From contig NC_081406.1 of the NCBI RefSeq assembly GCF_030272615.1, positions 474,411,400-474,475,399 of the forward strand: a stretch of 64,000 nt of DNA. The letters are read 5' to 3'. Source of the stretch: Cryptomeria japonica. Taxonomy: Eukaryota; Streptophyta; Pinopsida; Cupressales; Cupressaceae. The translations under genes and the position numbers were made by a program. Positions within the stretch are counted from its first letter, which is position 1. The number at the start of each line of letters is the position of its first letter. Positions 1 through 12,264 of this stretch are shown here, one piece after another. Below the pieces are notes generated by a model. The model saw nothing but the letters and a program-made list of their open reading frames with translations. It made no database searches and was not told where the DNA came from.

Positions 1-3000
1 ATATAGGAAAAGTACACTATTTTTTGAGAAAAGTAATCTTTATTAATATGAATGTGCAATGTCTCACACAGGCCATGAGACTAAATCTTATGGTGCAGAT
101 GAAGAAAATATCATATATTTGCAGATGCAAAAATAAAAGTAAAATGCACATAAGGAAGGGTGACTCGTCATTGCCTGAATGACCAATCCTCTCTAAGTGG
201 CTTTGTGTCACCCAACTTGCATCCAGTTGTTGTCTCCTTGTTTCCCCTGACTACATGCATTTGAGGAAAAAAATATTGTTAGAGAAATGAAAGTCATCAT
301 TCATTATCGACACATGCACCTACAAACATATAATTCATCCCTCATGTGCATCATAACAGCTAGTATGCCATATAAGTCTGGAAGACATGTGTCAGATCAA
401 ATCATCAAGAAGAAATTAAATATGCATTGTTTTTGTCTAACTTGTTTTCTTCATGTGCAGATGTAGGAAATTCACATGGTTGTTCATCAATTTAACATGA
501 GTGGTGTAAAATATGGATCCCACAAGGGTTGATCCCAGCTCATTTAAATGTTTCATAGTATAAGAGAGGATAGAGATGCATACAAATGTTTCAAATCGGG
601 AGTGTTTCAAAGAGGTGTTGAGACTTTGTTTTAACACAGATAGTTATCTAGAGCAATCATAATGCCCTGATAACCATCGTGTGCCAAAATAAAACCTTGA
701 CACTTAAATCAAAAGACTACTTCTCAACACACTTGTATTGTAGCTACAATCATCTTTAATGGTGAAATTCAATGAATGATAGTAAGAACATGAAGACTCA
801 ATGAAAATAGTGAATCAAATTGAACAGAAGGACAAATTGAAACACTTACAATAGTCAGCCTTATTTACTAGAATGATGGCAGTCACAGGGTCATTTTTTA
901 GATCATAAGGTAGTATACAATGACAAGATCAAATAATGAAGATGAAATGACTTTACAACAGTAAATGCAGCCAAATACACCATCAAGGGGTGCATATAAA
1001 GAAGCAGCAACAATGAGTATAAAAACATAATGCAAACCCCTATACATTAGCTTTGGATAGGAAAGATCATTTCATCATAACATGGTCATTCAGTAGCCAA
1101 GGTGACCTTGAGGGTTGATAAAGTCAAGAAGATTGAGTATATAAACCTATAACAACATCTAAAGAATACCAATACAAGCATACATAGGTGGCACAGACAC
1201 TAAGAGACAAAGTAGGATAGTCATGGAAGAACAATGCCATGTTCATTCATATTGTGTACCTCGTGAATAGAGACAACCAAAGTCATAGTGTTTGGCCTCA
1301 AAACCATTTAAAAATTAGAGAATGAGCTTCAAAAGATAGTGAAATGCTCTAAAATACAGTAAATGTGGTGAAGTGGTATCTGATACAAAGGAAAATGAGT
1401 AAACCCTTTATTATCTAAAGAACATTCATGATTAACAAAGCTTAAAAAATATAGCACATACAAGAGTCAATGGCACATATAGTAATATATTGGCAAATGT
1501 CACTATTTTCACCATAGTCAAAGGCAAGATATAAAAGAGTAATAACAACAAGGGATCTATTTAGTGAACAACACTTCTTTCTACAGAAGCATGGTGAGGA
1601 ACAATACCAATATGTGATGAAAGATTTGTGTGAAATAGAGCTTGATAAAGAGTACAGTATAACATCATAGATAATTATTCATGATCAAATACTTGAAGGG
1701 AAACAGGAAGCTACTATCCATAATGCAAATACAGTGAGAAGTATTCATTTGTCAAGACAGTGACAGATCACAAGCAAAGCAGTCATAGTAGGGTATTGAA
1801 TATCCAATCACAAAGGTGGAAATTATAATACACCACATATGAGTTTTGATGATTGAAAAGTCAGTAAAAATCCAGAGCAATAACAATCATTGAAGATCAT
1901 ATGGTTTGAAGAAAATTAATATTTTATTGTGTCAAAAAATACAAGTATAATATAATTTCATTAGGAAAGCACAGCCAAGGGATTAAGAGAAGCTATAGGG
2001 GTCACTGCCTAGATACAGAGAAATGGAAAGAATACTAAATGCAAACCCATGCGAGAAAAGAAGATCATCAGTTAATACCCAAATCATAGAGAGGCATATT
2101 ATTCTTATATGCATACTAAACCCAAGAAGATATTCAGTAAAGGAAAATATATTATCAAAAATATCAGTCACAAGTGCAGTGAGTGGATATAGTTTCACGA
2201 TCCCTAAAAAAATTTGACAAAAAGCCAAGAAACTTATAAAGTTTACAAATGATGGATGGAACACCAAAATAAAGTTGCACAATGGTCAATCACCAACAAA
2301 GACAGTAAAGAGAAATCATAGCAACAACCAAGCTCTAATGAGATTATAGATCATTTGAAGAACAATAGCAGCCCTTGTAACCATTGTGACAATCTATGGA
2401 GCTTCAGAACAATCCAGTTCTACAGTAAGTCATAGTAATATGCCAAACAAAGCTAGATCTTAGAGAAGAGATAGTCACAGACATGGTAAAAGACTTGTGA
2501 TAGTCCTTTGCCATAATTATCTAAGGCTTTAATGGATACAGTGTGTATAGAGATTTAATACTGCTAAGGCACAAAGATAAGGATTGTCAAGCATACCAGT
2601 TCAAGGATATTCCAAAGACAATTCTATACAAGCACTAAAGTACAGTCATCGAGATACTTGACAAATTTCATAGAACCTGTGAAGAATCATATTACAGTGT
2701 CATTAGAGTATTATGGTAAGCATTGAATTCATTTATGCAGTTACAGCCAAGGAAAGAGTCCAACAAGGTCATCAAGGTCAATGACACCACAGTTTATGAG
2801 GATCTCAAAGCAGTAAATAGGTTGGAAGTCACAAAAATGCAAATATTGATCAACCAAAAGGTCATAGTAAGTGAATAAAGAGAAGTGAAATAAAAGCAAA
2901 CAATGACAGTGAATATAATGATCACTGGTTTCAATGGATGATTGAAGAGCCCAAATAAGGATCACCTACAGGCAGACCTTAATACAATTCAAGAAGAAGC

Positions 3001-4570
3001 CTTAATAAGGTCAAGAGCAACAGGTTTTTCCACTAGACAAAATAGAAGTTATGAAGCCAAAACTAATGGGTATAAATCAGTCATCAAAGAAAGAGAAAAG
3101 TGCTATAGTAATAGGAAAAACTATTCACCAACAAGTTGCAGTCAAGCATTATCCAAGCCATGACAGCTTCTTTTGGAAACAGTGTCTTGATACATTACTG
3201 GATCAGATTCAGATCAATGTTTTCCTTCAATATATATTGTACAGTGTATAAAAACCAAAGAGGTAATTCATAACAATGATAAGTCAAAGAGACCATTTTC
3301 TATTATGGGAGTTTGGATTGCCCTATATGAGAAAGTTGTGGGCTACATAGAGACACTACACAAAGACATGAAAGATAGCAGTCATGTGATGTACCTATGC
3401 ATCTTGAAAGGTCCACAATATAACAAGGACATCTATAGTGGTAGGGTCATATCAGAAGGACAATAAGGTAATAGTGAATCCAACTAAGAACATATATTGT
3501 ATATCTAATTATCAGAGACAGTGAGGGAGTCTACTGAAGGTGCCAAAGTTAGAGTAGATGCAGGATATAGAGCCCTGTCAAAGCCATAAAGCATACAAGA
3601 ACAATGCAGTGGCATCCATACAGAGGAGTGTATAATATTGGGTAGAGAACAAGATTATAAGAGAATCTCCCAACACTTGCATAATATCATAAGATGAACG
3701 ACCCAGGTAAAGACATACAGTCATTTCCAAGATTCCAACAACTTCAACTCAGTTGCATCCGACCCTTTGAAGTGATTTGTAACTTCAAAACTCCTTGTGC
3801 AATTTTGAGGAGTTTTCTTTTATTTAGATGCCTAATATGAGGGAGGGATTGGAGATTTTTTACAACAAATCATTTTTAGGAGCCAAAATTCAAATTTTAA
3901 TTTTTGGAGCCTCATTGTATAAGTGACTTTTTTCACTCAGTTTTTCTGTAGTTCTGAGTTTGGATCTGTTGTGGCAGCAGATATTCACACTTCTGTAACT
4001 CATTTCTTATGAGTATTTCCAAATTTTTGTAAGTTGTTTCCTTCTCTTATATCTGTGTTCTAAGTGTTGTATGTGAATGCTTTTGATGAAATTATTGTGA
4101 TTGTTATTCAATAATCCTTCATTTTATGTAATTACTTTAATGTTGAGTTCACGGTATAGCAAGCTACAGTGCAAATCAATGATTGTGGCATGCTATTTGA
4201 TGAATGAAATTATGAAAACTATATTGTTTTCCTTTACATAGATATTAGAAAGACAAACCTTTCATTCGAGACATTATTGAGTTATGAGTTGTTTCAGTTT
4301 CATTGTTGGATGTTTGTGAGTTCAATATCAAAGCAATTCATTTTCAGTCATTGTTGTATCACCTGTTAAGCAGTAGTTTTCACTTTCTGCATATCTTTCT
4401 TACCCTTTGCCCAAGTCATAATTTTAGTTAGTTTTAGGTGATCTAAAAGGAAGTCGGCCTATAATTTAGAGGTCTACTCTCACAATAGGATACCCACAGC
4501 CTGAGAGTAGTCTAATGTTTCACAGGATTGCAAAATTTCGCATTTGCATCGGGTGCAAATCCCTATTACA
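1..4570 (+). repeat. 5' LTR of Element 1 (left end outside window)
   Basis: This stretch has no credible gene; its short ORFs look random. It ends at CCCTATTACA, just before a primer-binding-like sequence and gag. Its first 818 bases match 28992-29815. If the 3' LTR starts near 28512, about 480 bases of this LTR are missing at the left edge and the complete LTR would be about 5 kb, which is very long. Confidence 0.8.
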
Positions 4571-4577
4571 ATAGTTT

Positions 4578-4597
4578 TTGGTACGCCCAGTGGGACT
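4578..4597 (+). other. Primer-binding-site-like sequence of Element 1
   Basis: TTGGTACGCCCAGTGGGACT lies 7 bases after the LTR end. It matches the junction of Element 4 (TGGCATGCCCAGTGGGACT near 53982) and resembles the TTGGCGCC-type junctions of Tat and Athila gypsy elements. The tRNA primer was not identified. Confidence 0.55.
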
Positions 4598-4718
4598 GTT
4601 TGACTATTTTAGTTCATAGAAGGCCATAGTACGCTGCCTTGGTGTGAGCAACAATATAATATTTTTCACACCTGGCGACTCTTATTCTTTGGGTTTTTAG
4701 CAGTCTCAATGTTAGCTT

Positions 4719-6201
4719 ATGAGAAAATATCAGACTAGGCAAAGTACAACCCCAGTCCATCATTCCCAACTATCACCCCACAAAAGGAAGGCAAGGGTAG
4801 TTAACAAGGTTTCAAATCTAACAAGTGCTATTTTTCCTAGTGTTCCCAACTCCCATCCAGTAATTACAACATACAATAATTTGTTGTTTTCAAGCTCTAC
4901 AGCTCAAGCACTTTTAAACCCACCTGTTATTCCAATGGCTCAACCAAGAGTTCAGCCTTTTGTGCCTTTCAATCAAGGCAACCCCTTGAACCTTACCCAA
5001 CATGATGATATACTAGTTGCAACACTCAAGAGTTTACCTTTTTTTAGTGGAGAGGATCATACTACAACCATAGAGCACATCAAAGATGCGGCATCCTTGT
5101 GTGGAGTGCATCACATCATTGCAAAAAATGTTGCATTGAGGCTCTTGGCGGCTTCTTTCAATGGTAAAGCCCTTCAGTGGTTTAGGGGTGTGCTTATAAA
5201 CTCAATAGCCACATGGGACTAGCTGGGAGATCATTTAAATCAATATTTTGAAGGCAAATCATATCATCTCTCATTGGTGGAGCAACTCACTACCATTAAA
5301 AGAGCTCCACATGAGCACATGATGGATTTCAACTACCGATTCCAGAGAACTTGGAATTGAATTCCAGCATTAGTAAAGCCCTCTAATGACTATGCTTTCT
5401 TGTTTTATTTAAAGGTTTATAATAGTGATATTTCACTTACGATACAATCTATGGGAGAAATACTTTACAAGTAGCATTTGATGTTGTTGTTAGAGCTAAG
5501 AATAGTCTAATTCAAGCAGGGAAAATAGCACCTAGGCCTCCCATGCCATATTTTATTGAGTTATAACCAATTACCCTATAGTTCCACCTATTGTAGTTGT
5601 TGTCCCTTCATTTCCAGCATATAAGGCCCAAGTTGCAGCTCAAGAGCATGTTGTTCCTAGCCATTTGCAAAAATTGATAACCATTAAGGAACAAAATGCC
5701 GATATGTAAAAGACCTTGCAAAACTTTAGAAGTGAGCTAGTTAATTTGAGAAGGCAGTAGAATTAGCCACCTTACCAAGCTCCTTATCAAGCCCCATATC
5801 AATCCAATCCTCAAGTTCAAAGGAGGAATATAAACTAGAGGCCTTTCCAATAGTATAATCCTAATGCACCCAACTCTTCAAGGGATATTGTTCCAATTCA
5901 AAATAATATGCTAGTTGATTACGAGTGGTGTTATCCTTGTAATCAGCAGCATAACCAGTCTACTTGTCCTAATGATTTTCGTAATAAAGTATTAATGGTG
6001 CAAAATAATGTTGTCCCAAAAGATTCACCTCAGGAGAGAAAGGAACGACAGTCTACACACATTGAACAAGGCAATCCAGATGTTACCTTGATGAACTGGC
6101 AAGGTGAGGAGTTTTGTAGGGTCAATCAACCACAAAATCATTCATACACCCCTATAGCAGCAGATACAAGATCAAAGAAAAGGGTTGTTGACATGGGGTA
6201 G
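4719..6201 (+). pseudogene. gag of Element 1, broken
   Basis: Gag is the structural protein that forms retrotransposon particles. The first part (4719-5222) has the capsid-like core with HDDILVATLKSLPFF and GKALQWFRG. It reads in one frame through a TAG where relatives have Gln, and the text after it (LEQLTT-like, KRAPHE) continues the same domain. After a frameshift, 5908-6201 carries a zinc knuckle at 5929-5967 with spacing C-x2-C-x3-H-x4-C (CYPCNQQHNQSTC), one residue shorter than the usual knuckle. Element 4 has the same spacing. The gag-protease link is cut by Element 2 at 6416. Confidence is high for gag and for loss of function. Confidence 0.85.
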
Positions 6202-6415
6202 GAGACTGATAAAGGCAGTGATCAGCCTTCTACAAGTGCACAAGGCAAAATGGGGCCTTTTTCTACTTGAAATATTCAAGTACTTCCAAGAGATAACCTA
6301 TGGTAGCCAAGGATCGACCTAAAAGCCAACCACACCCAGCACAAGCACAAAGAGATAATGTTATCACTAAAGGACAACAAAAGCCTTCTAATCAACAAGC
6401 TTCTAAGGTTGTAAA

Positions 6416-7483
6416 TGTATACACCTAAAAATGGTCTGAAGATAGTTAATTAAATACTCAATTATTTAATTAATCCCCCTTGCTAATTTAATTAAATTCA
6501 TTAGCAATTTGATTAAATCCATTTCATCTACTTATTAATAAATCTAAGGATTTATTTAATAGGTTCATCTCAATAGTCCCCTTTGATTAATTAATCCAAA
6601 TTAATTAATCCTCCCCCCCATTTAATTCATTTCTTCTAATCCCATAATTAATTAAAACAAATCAATTTATGAGTTGTTGAAAGTTAATTAGTATTTTCCT
6701 ATTATTTGAATTTTTATATTCAAATTACCCACATGCTTCCTAATTTATAACCACCTAACCTAACCATCCCCTAACCTAACCCATTCCACCTAACCTTCGA
6801 TTTAACTAACCCTATCCTATCTTGCACATCCTATCCTCCTTATTCTAACCTCCTATGGTGTGTATATTCTCCCCTTGAGACACATGGCACTTTTGTCACA
6901 TGTCTCCTCCCTTGGACACTTGCCCTCTCATGAGAAAGGATCCTTGAAACTTGTCCCCACAGAGATGACAAGTGTCCCTTCCTGCAACCTCTTCTCCAAC
7001 TTCCTCAATCTTGGCCCTTGATATCTTCAGATTAGATCTGGACCGTCGATTCCTTCCACCTCAGTGGTGGCCTTGGAATTCCTATAAATATCCCCTATTT
7101 TGGAGAAATAAGGATCCCTTGCATCCATAGTTTTAGCATCATTACTATAGGCATTTTTATTTCAATCATCTAGTAATTCGCATTTTGGATTAATCATGGC
7201 ATGTTAATCTAGTTTCTTAGATCATGCATTTCATATCATTGGCATAATCAATCATGATCAAGTAGCTACTCAACTCTTGAGTTGCCACTTTGTAGGTCAT
7301 TGCTCTTCTGAGAGCCAATCAATCCAGCACCTTCAAGGTCCTTAAGAATAGAGGAAAATGGGACATTTCAAGGAAGGCTTATGGTTTGCATCTTTAATTT
7401 AGTTTTTAATTAAGCTTTCCATTATGTTTTATTATCTCATTATATGTGTATGCCTTTCCATTTACCATATTTTTAGCATCACA
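6416..7483 (+). repeat. 5' LTR of Element 2
   Basis: The LTR runs from TGTATACACC to CATCACA and is followed by a primer-binding-like site. Compared with the 3' copy it carries an extra ATTAATTAATCC-like duplication and an extra CTAACC stretch, and otherwise is about 94% alike by eye. It holds a TATA box and polypyrimidine CTAACC blocks, but no gene. Confidence 0.9.
7082..7090 (+). promoter_or_regulatory. TATA box of Element 2 LTR
   Basis: CTATAAATA stands downstream of a CTTGGCCCTTGATATCTTC motif that is also found, more or less altered, upstream of the TATA boxes in the LTRs at 35888 and 55480. This order is what is expected for an LTR core promoter. The equivalent box in the 3' LTR is at 23784-23790. 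Confidence 0.6.
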
Positions 7484-7487
7484 TTAA

Positions 7488-7507
7488 TTGGCACCCACTG
7501 TGGGGCC
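7488..7507 (+). other. Primer-binding-like site of Element 2
   Basis: TTGGCACCCACTGTGGGGCC begins four bases after the LTR. It resembles the TTGGCGCC-type primer sites of Tat and Athila elements. The primer tRNA cannot be fixed by eye. Confidence 0.55.
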
Positions 7508-7698
7508 TAGCCCCTTTGATCTTTAACAAGTTTGCTTGCAAGAAATTTTATTGACAGATTGATTAGCTCTTTCGGTGGGCAGATTAGCACTCTCGGACTC
7601 CCGAATCACATTCTTGGTCTCTATTGTAGCGTCCCGACACTTAAAATGGCGTTTATGGGAGATTCCTCAACTTTGTTTTTATGTTTTTCTTTGTTTTA

Positions 7699-7898
7699 GC
7701 ATTTTTAATCTATACCTTAGCGTTTTTGGTATGTTCTGTAGCATTTCTGGTATATTTGACAGCGTTTTCAGTCAGTTTAACAATGTTTTTGGTGTGCATA
7801 ATAGCATTTCTGGTGAGCAGAATAGCATGTTGGGTCCATTTGGCAACATTCTTGGCACATATGATGGCGTTCTTGATCAATTTGATGGCATTTTTTAG
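7699..7898 (+). repeat. 21-bp tandem array I in Element 2 leader
   Basis: About nine units of exactly 21 bp (starts 7699, 7720, 7741, 7762, 7783, 7804, 7825, 7846, 7867) follow a consensus close to GCRTTTYTGGTCNNTTTGNCA. The array is open in two frames, but the peptides are low complexity and I do not call a gene. Confidence 0.85.
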
Positions 7899-8179
7899 TT
7901 TTTTATTGATTTTTCAAATGTTGTATTTTGCATTCCTTATTTCTGCTTCTAGACTGTCATTTTCCTTAACCTAATTTGCAGATTGTTGGTTTTGCAGAGA
8001 GACCAGAGGCATAAACTCATTTCGTTGTGAGAAATCGGAGGCATAAACCATTTCATCGTCAAAAAGTGCAATATAAACTACTAACTTTGTTTGCAGCCAT
8101 AGGATTTTACACTTATTTAGTTAAATTAGGCACATAGACTAATTACAATGGAAATGAACAAACATGTCTTATGTGTTTT

Positions 8180-8790
8180 GATGATAGATGAGTATACTCT
8201 CAGCTTTCTTAGGTGATCAGAAAGTTAGACTCATCTTTTTTCTTTCAATAGTGCATATCTTTAGCGGGCCTGCCCTCCTGAGGATCCTATAAGGCTAAAT
8301 CCATTAAGGTCGGTGAGAGGGGAACGACCCAAGTGGGAACAACTAACACCAAGTACTCCAACCCACTATATAATAAACATGATTTGATGAAAATCAAGTC
8401 AACTGCAGTGCTCGGGAATAGCTCTCCTTCGTACCTTCGGGTATATCAAACCTTGGTTTTCAAGGATGGGAGACCTCTTAATTGAGTTTATACCCCGACG
8501 TGCCGAATGGAGGGGGGAGAATCTCTCCTTAAGATACTCACCATATGTCCCTCTTGAGCATATGTGTGAAATCCCCTTTTGAGACCTTATTGATAAGCTC
8601 ATAATGGGACTCCACTAGGTCTCGCAAAGGCAAAAACACAGGTGCCCTTTAGGGGGTGATAAGGTTGTGTGAGCTGACAGGGTACCAAGTGTGGGCTAAG
8701 AACTAATAATGAAGCCAATCTCCTTAGGATGGACCGAATGATGTGTTTTCAATTGATCAAAAACCCGTGAAAACTTGGGCTTTCTTTAAA
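8180..8790 (+). other. Conserved non-coding leader block (copy in Element 2)
   Basis: This stretch aligns with 59473-60170 in Element 3 although the surrounding leaders differ. Shared landmarks in the same order are GGTGATCA-AAAG-AGAC-CA, GGCCTGCC, ATAAGGC, GAACGACC/GAATGACC, GGGAGACCTC, CACTCACCATAT, and GGTTGT-TGAGCTGA. Frames are not conserved between copies, so coding is unlikely. A packaging, dimerisation or translation-control RNA structure is possible but unproven. Confidence 0.65.
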
Positions 8791-8944
8791 GCTTCTTGAA
8801 CATACACTTTATGTGTCCTTTGGGACAAAAAAATACAATCTAAATTTTGTGTTTGTAGGTCAAGTCAAGATATCATCCATTGAAATACAACAAAAATTGC
8901 AAACTCAAACTTCAAATTGTCAAATTTACAAGTTTCACAATAGA

Positions 8945-9176
8945 TTAGCTCTTTTGGTCCAAACAACTGCACTTTCAGTCCAAACATTAGCTCTTTTGGT
9001 CTAAACAGTCACACTTTCAGTCCAAACATTAGCTCTTTTGGTCCAAACAGACGCACTTTCAGTCCAAACAGTCACACTTACGGTCCAAACAGTCACACTT
9101 TTAATCCAAACAGTAGCTCTTTCAATCCAAATAGTCGCACTTTCGGTCCAAATGTCAGCCCTCTTGGTATGAATGT
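8945..9176 (+). repeat. 21-bp tandem array II in Element 2 leader
   Basis: About eleven 21-bp units follow a pattern such as TTAGCTCTTTTGGTCCAAACA alternating with GTCACACTTTCAGTCCAAACA. The period equals that of arrays I, III and IV, and TTTTGGTC is shared with them. Confidence 0.85.
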
Positions 9177-9316
9177 TAACTTTCTCATATTTCAATATTA
9201 ACTCTCCAAGGTTGAGCTTGCTAGGTATAAGCATCAATTTTCTCAATCTACACCTCAACTCTTGGAGTCAAAACAACCATTGTCTAAGTTCTAACATCTT
9301 AATTTGCAACAACAAA

Positions 9317-9500
9317 GGTCCTGGTCTAAACAATAGAGTTTTTGGTCCAAACACCAGCTCTTTAGGTCTCAACAACAGAGTTCCTGGTCTAAACAATAGA
9401 GGTCTTGGTATAAACAACAAAGTTCTTAGTCTAAACAATAGCTCTCTTGGTCTAAATGTCAGCTCCCTTGGTCTAATAAACAACTCTTTGAGTTGAATGT
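9317..9500 (+). repeat. 21-bp tandem array III in Element 2 leader
   Basis: About eight units near GTTCTTGGTCTAAACAACAG. The plus-frame peptide repeats LGLNNRV-like heptads, but this follows from the 21-bp period and I see no recognisable protein. Confidence 0.8.
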
Positions 9501-9681
9501 CAAATTGTTCATGTTTCAACATTGGATCTCCTAGTTTGTACTTGCTTGGTCTTAATATCAGTTCTCCAAGTCTAAAAATCACAAAGTTGGAGCAAAATTA
9601 CAATCTACTAAGTTCAAACACTCAATTTGTTGAGTCTAAACATCATTATTTTGAATTTTAGAGTCGCTACATTGCAGAATA

Positions 9682-9846
9682 GCATTTTTGGTCAGTATAG
9701 CAGCGTTTTTGGTCTGTTCCTCAGCGTTTCTAGTCAATTTGTCAACATTTTTAGTCAGTATAGCAGCATTTCTAGTCACTTTGTCAGCGTTTTTTTGTCC
9801 ATATAGCAGCATTTCTAGTCATTTTGTCAGTGTTTCTGGTAAACTA
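9682..9846 (+). repeat. 21-bp tandem array IV in Element 2 leader
   Basis: About eight units of 21-22 bp close to GCATTTCTAGTCAGTTTGTCA. The consensus is that of array I, so arrays I and IV bracket the leader block and arrays II-III. Confidence 0.8.
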
Positions 9847-10344
9847 CACTGAAATCAAAAAACAAAAACAACCCATTTCTCAGATAGTCAAACATAGAGA
9901 CTAGGTCATTTTCTTGGGTCACTCAGTCAGGTTATCTTCTGTCAAAACAAATTCAAGGTTGGACACACTAAGGTTCTCAAGTATTCATCTCCAATAAGTT
10001 TAAAGATCTAACACCTTAAAGTGCAACATCACATTTTATTTGATAAACTGATCATTCAAACATAGTTTCTCATCAGGATCTATCATCCTTTATCACGAAA
10101 CTACAACGCTTGATCAGAATAAACTCATTCTTTATCATAGGATATATCGTTCCTATTGAATTTGGTCATATCAAAAATCACAAAATTTGCACTCCAAAAC
10201 TAAGATCAAAAAACTTGCAAACAAACAAATACTTGAAAAGATCATTTCATGTCTATCCATATATACTATTTACCTCAACAATTGATCACTTATTGCGACA
10301 CATTATGGAATATTTAAACCTCGCAAAACATTTAGAACACGTGT
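9847..10344 (+). other. Leader between array IV and gag; nothing recognised
   Basis: AT-rich sequence with short random ORFs. No motif or repeat could be supported. It precedes the first gag reading frame. Confidence 0.5.
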
Positions 10345-12264
10345 ATGCTTGTTTTAACCAGGGCTCAGAGACAAAAGATTGCAAAAACAGAAATAGAAAC
10401 ATTTGAAATAACTGAAGATTATAGGAACATGGAACACGAAGATGAAATAAAAATTGAAGAGGAAATAACAGAACAACATCTCAGAGAAATCAGAAAAGAT
10501 CCTAAATTCGATAAATTTATGGAGAAAATATTGGAGGGAGAAAAAGAAAAATATTTCCTAATGTTAGCAAAATCTGGTGCTACACCCCTAAGATTTTGAT
10601 ATGAACAGTTTACGACAAAAGAGAAGTGACCCTTTCCATGATAATGAATGACATGAGGATAACTTCAGTCACAAAAAGGATGACACATCAATTCCCAATA
10701 ACACAAGAACTAATGAGGAAACTTACATTCCCAAAAGGGATGACGTAGAAATTCTCAACAAAGCTAAATCCAATGAAGACACAAGAAAGGGTCGATAAGA
10801 TACAAGAAGAGATCAAGATCCTACTAGAATGCAAACTCAGGGTTATACAAGAACAAATCATGTTGATAATCCTATCACATCTCTTACACAACAAATACAA
10901 ACACTACAAACACGGATTCAAGATATGCAAAGAGGAAATGTTAGAAGATACTCACTTCAATAAATCTGTCCTTATCCATTCGACAGAAATCTAAACATGA
11001 TACCATTTCCTACAGGTTGTGAAACTCCTAGATACAAAAAATATGATGGAAGCATTGATCCCCAAGATCATATATGAGAATTTGTACAATGAGTATGGAG
11101 TTTGCACATGAGGATACCTACTTGATGAGATTATTTCCAAAAAGCTTAAGTGGACTAGCTATGGAATGGTTCTCCAGACTTACACCTGGAATCAGATCAT
11201 TCTTAGAATTGGTGGATAAGTTAGTTTCACAATACTCTTACAGCATACAACATGAAGTAACAATGCTAGACCTATGTAATGCTAAACAAAAGAGTGGAGA
11301 ACCTTTCATGACATTTCTACAGAGGTGGAGACGGTTAGCTTCACGATATCCTCGTATGGTGCCAGAATATGAGAAAATGGACATATTCATCGACAACCTA
11401 AATTATCAAACAAGTTATCATCTAAAAATGCAAGGCCATCAAAATTTTGGAAAGATGATTGTTAACGGAATTAGAATGGAGGAAGCCATGGTAAAGAAGG
11501 GTGAGTTGAAAATATACAAAGAAGGAGTTCATCCTCCTAACAACACTAACAACAACAACAATGATAAGCCAAAATTTTGGAATAGAAATTGTAATATCAT
11601 CAATGATGGGATGGTGGATAACAACAATGTAAAACCAAAACAACCGGTTTTTAATTTATCCAATCACTCAGCAACGACTCAACAAAACAACAATCACCAA
11701 AAATCAACTCTCAATAATTTCTTTCGAAGGAAATTTACAAACATTGGTGAACTACTTGGGTCAGCATTAAAGATGCTTCTCACAAACAAGTTAATTACCT
11801 TTCCAGAAGCAAGAAACTTTGAACCCAAGGTAAAACCTCCTTGGTGGAATGACAACCATTTTTGTGATTTTCATCGAAACAAAGGACTCCAAACAGATGC
11901 TTGTCAATGGTTAAAACATGTCATCCAAGATTTGATTGATAATGGAGTGATAATTGTGGATGGACATACAACAAAAGAATCTCACACAACTTTCAAAACT
12001 CTGCTTCCTAACTATGAGAAAGGTGAATCATCAACAGAGCATAATGGTAAAGGTAAAGCAAAGGTGAACTATGTTGATTCATATGACAATGTGGTAAATG
12101 TGATCGTGGTTAAAGAGAAACAACATCAAGAACCCGCTCATGCTATCACAAGAAGAAAAGCCAAAGTCTTTTTGCCGGGTCCCACAACTAATATGTCATC
12201 CACTACAAAACAATGCAGTCTAGTGGATCAACTACAAAAACTCCCACGCAAATATCCATCGTAG
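10345..12264 (+). pseudogene. gag of Element 2 (Tat type), frameshifted
   Basis: The start (10345-10599) is an acidic Lys/Glu-rich N-terminus. The capsid region begins in a second frame near 10980 with PFDRNLNMIPFPTG and YDGSIDPQDH, then shifts at about 11074 into the long frame that ends at 12264. That part has the retrotransposon gag core (LMRLFPKSLSGLAMEWFS, FMTFLQRWRRLASRYP), an Asn-rich linker, and the Tat-type C-terminal motif FCDFHRNKG followed by IQDLIDNG, a C-x2-H zinc-like motif. The protein would form the particle. The frame changes mean it is not translatable as it stands, unless an intron is spliced as in Ogre elements. Confidence 0.85.

Noticed and set aside
1983-2282. 99-codon minus-strand frame and its plus-strand partner inside the Element 1 LTR
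   Set aside because: Lies in LTR sequence, no domain, and length expected by chance in AT-rich DNA.
9001-9582. Minus-strand open frames of 85 and 104 codons
   Set aside because: They are mirror readings of the 21-bp arrays; the peptide repeats follow from the DNA period.
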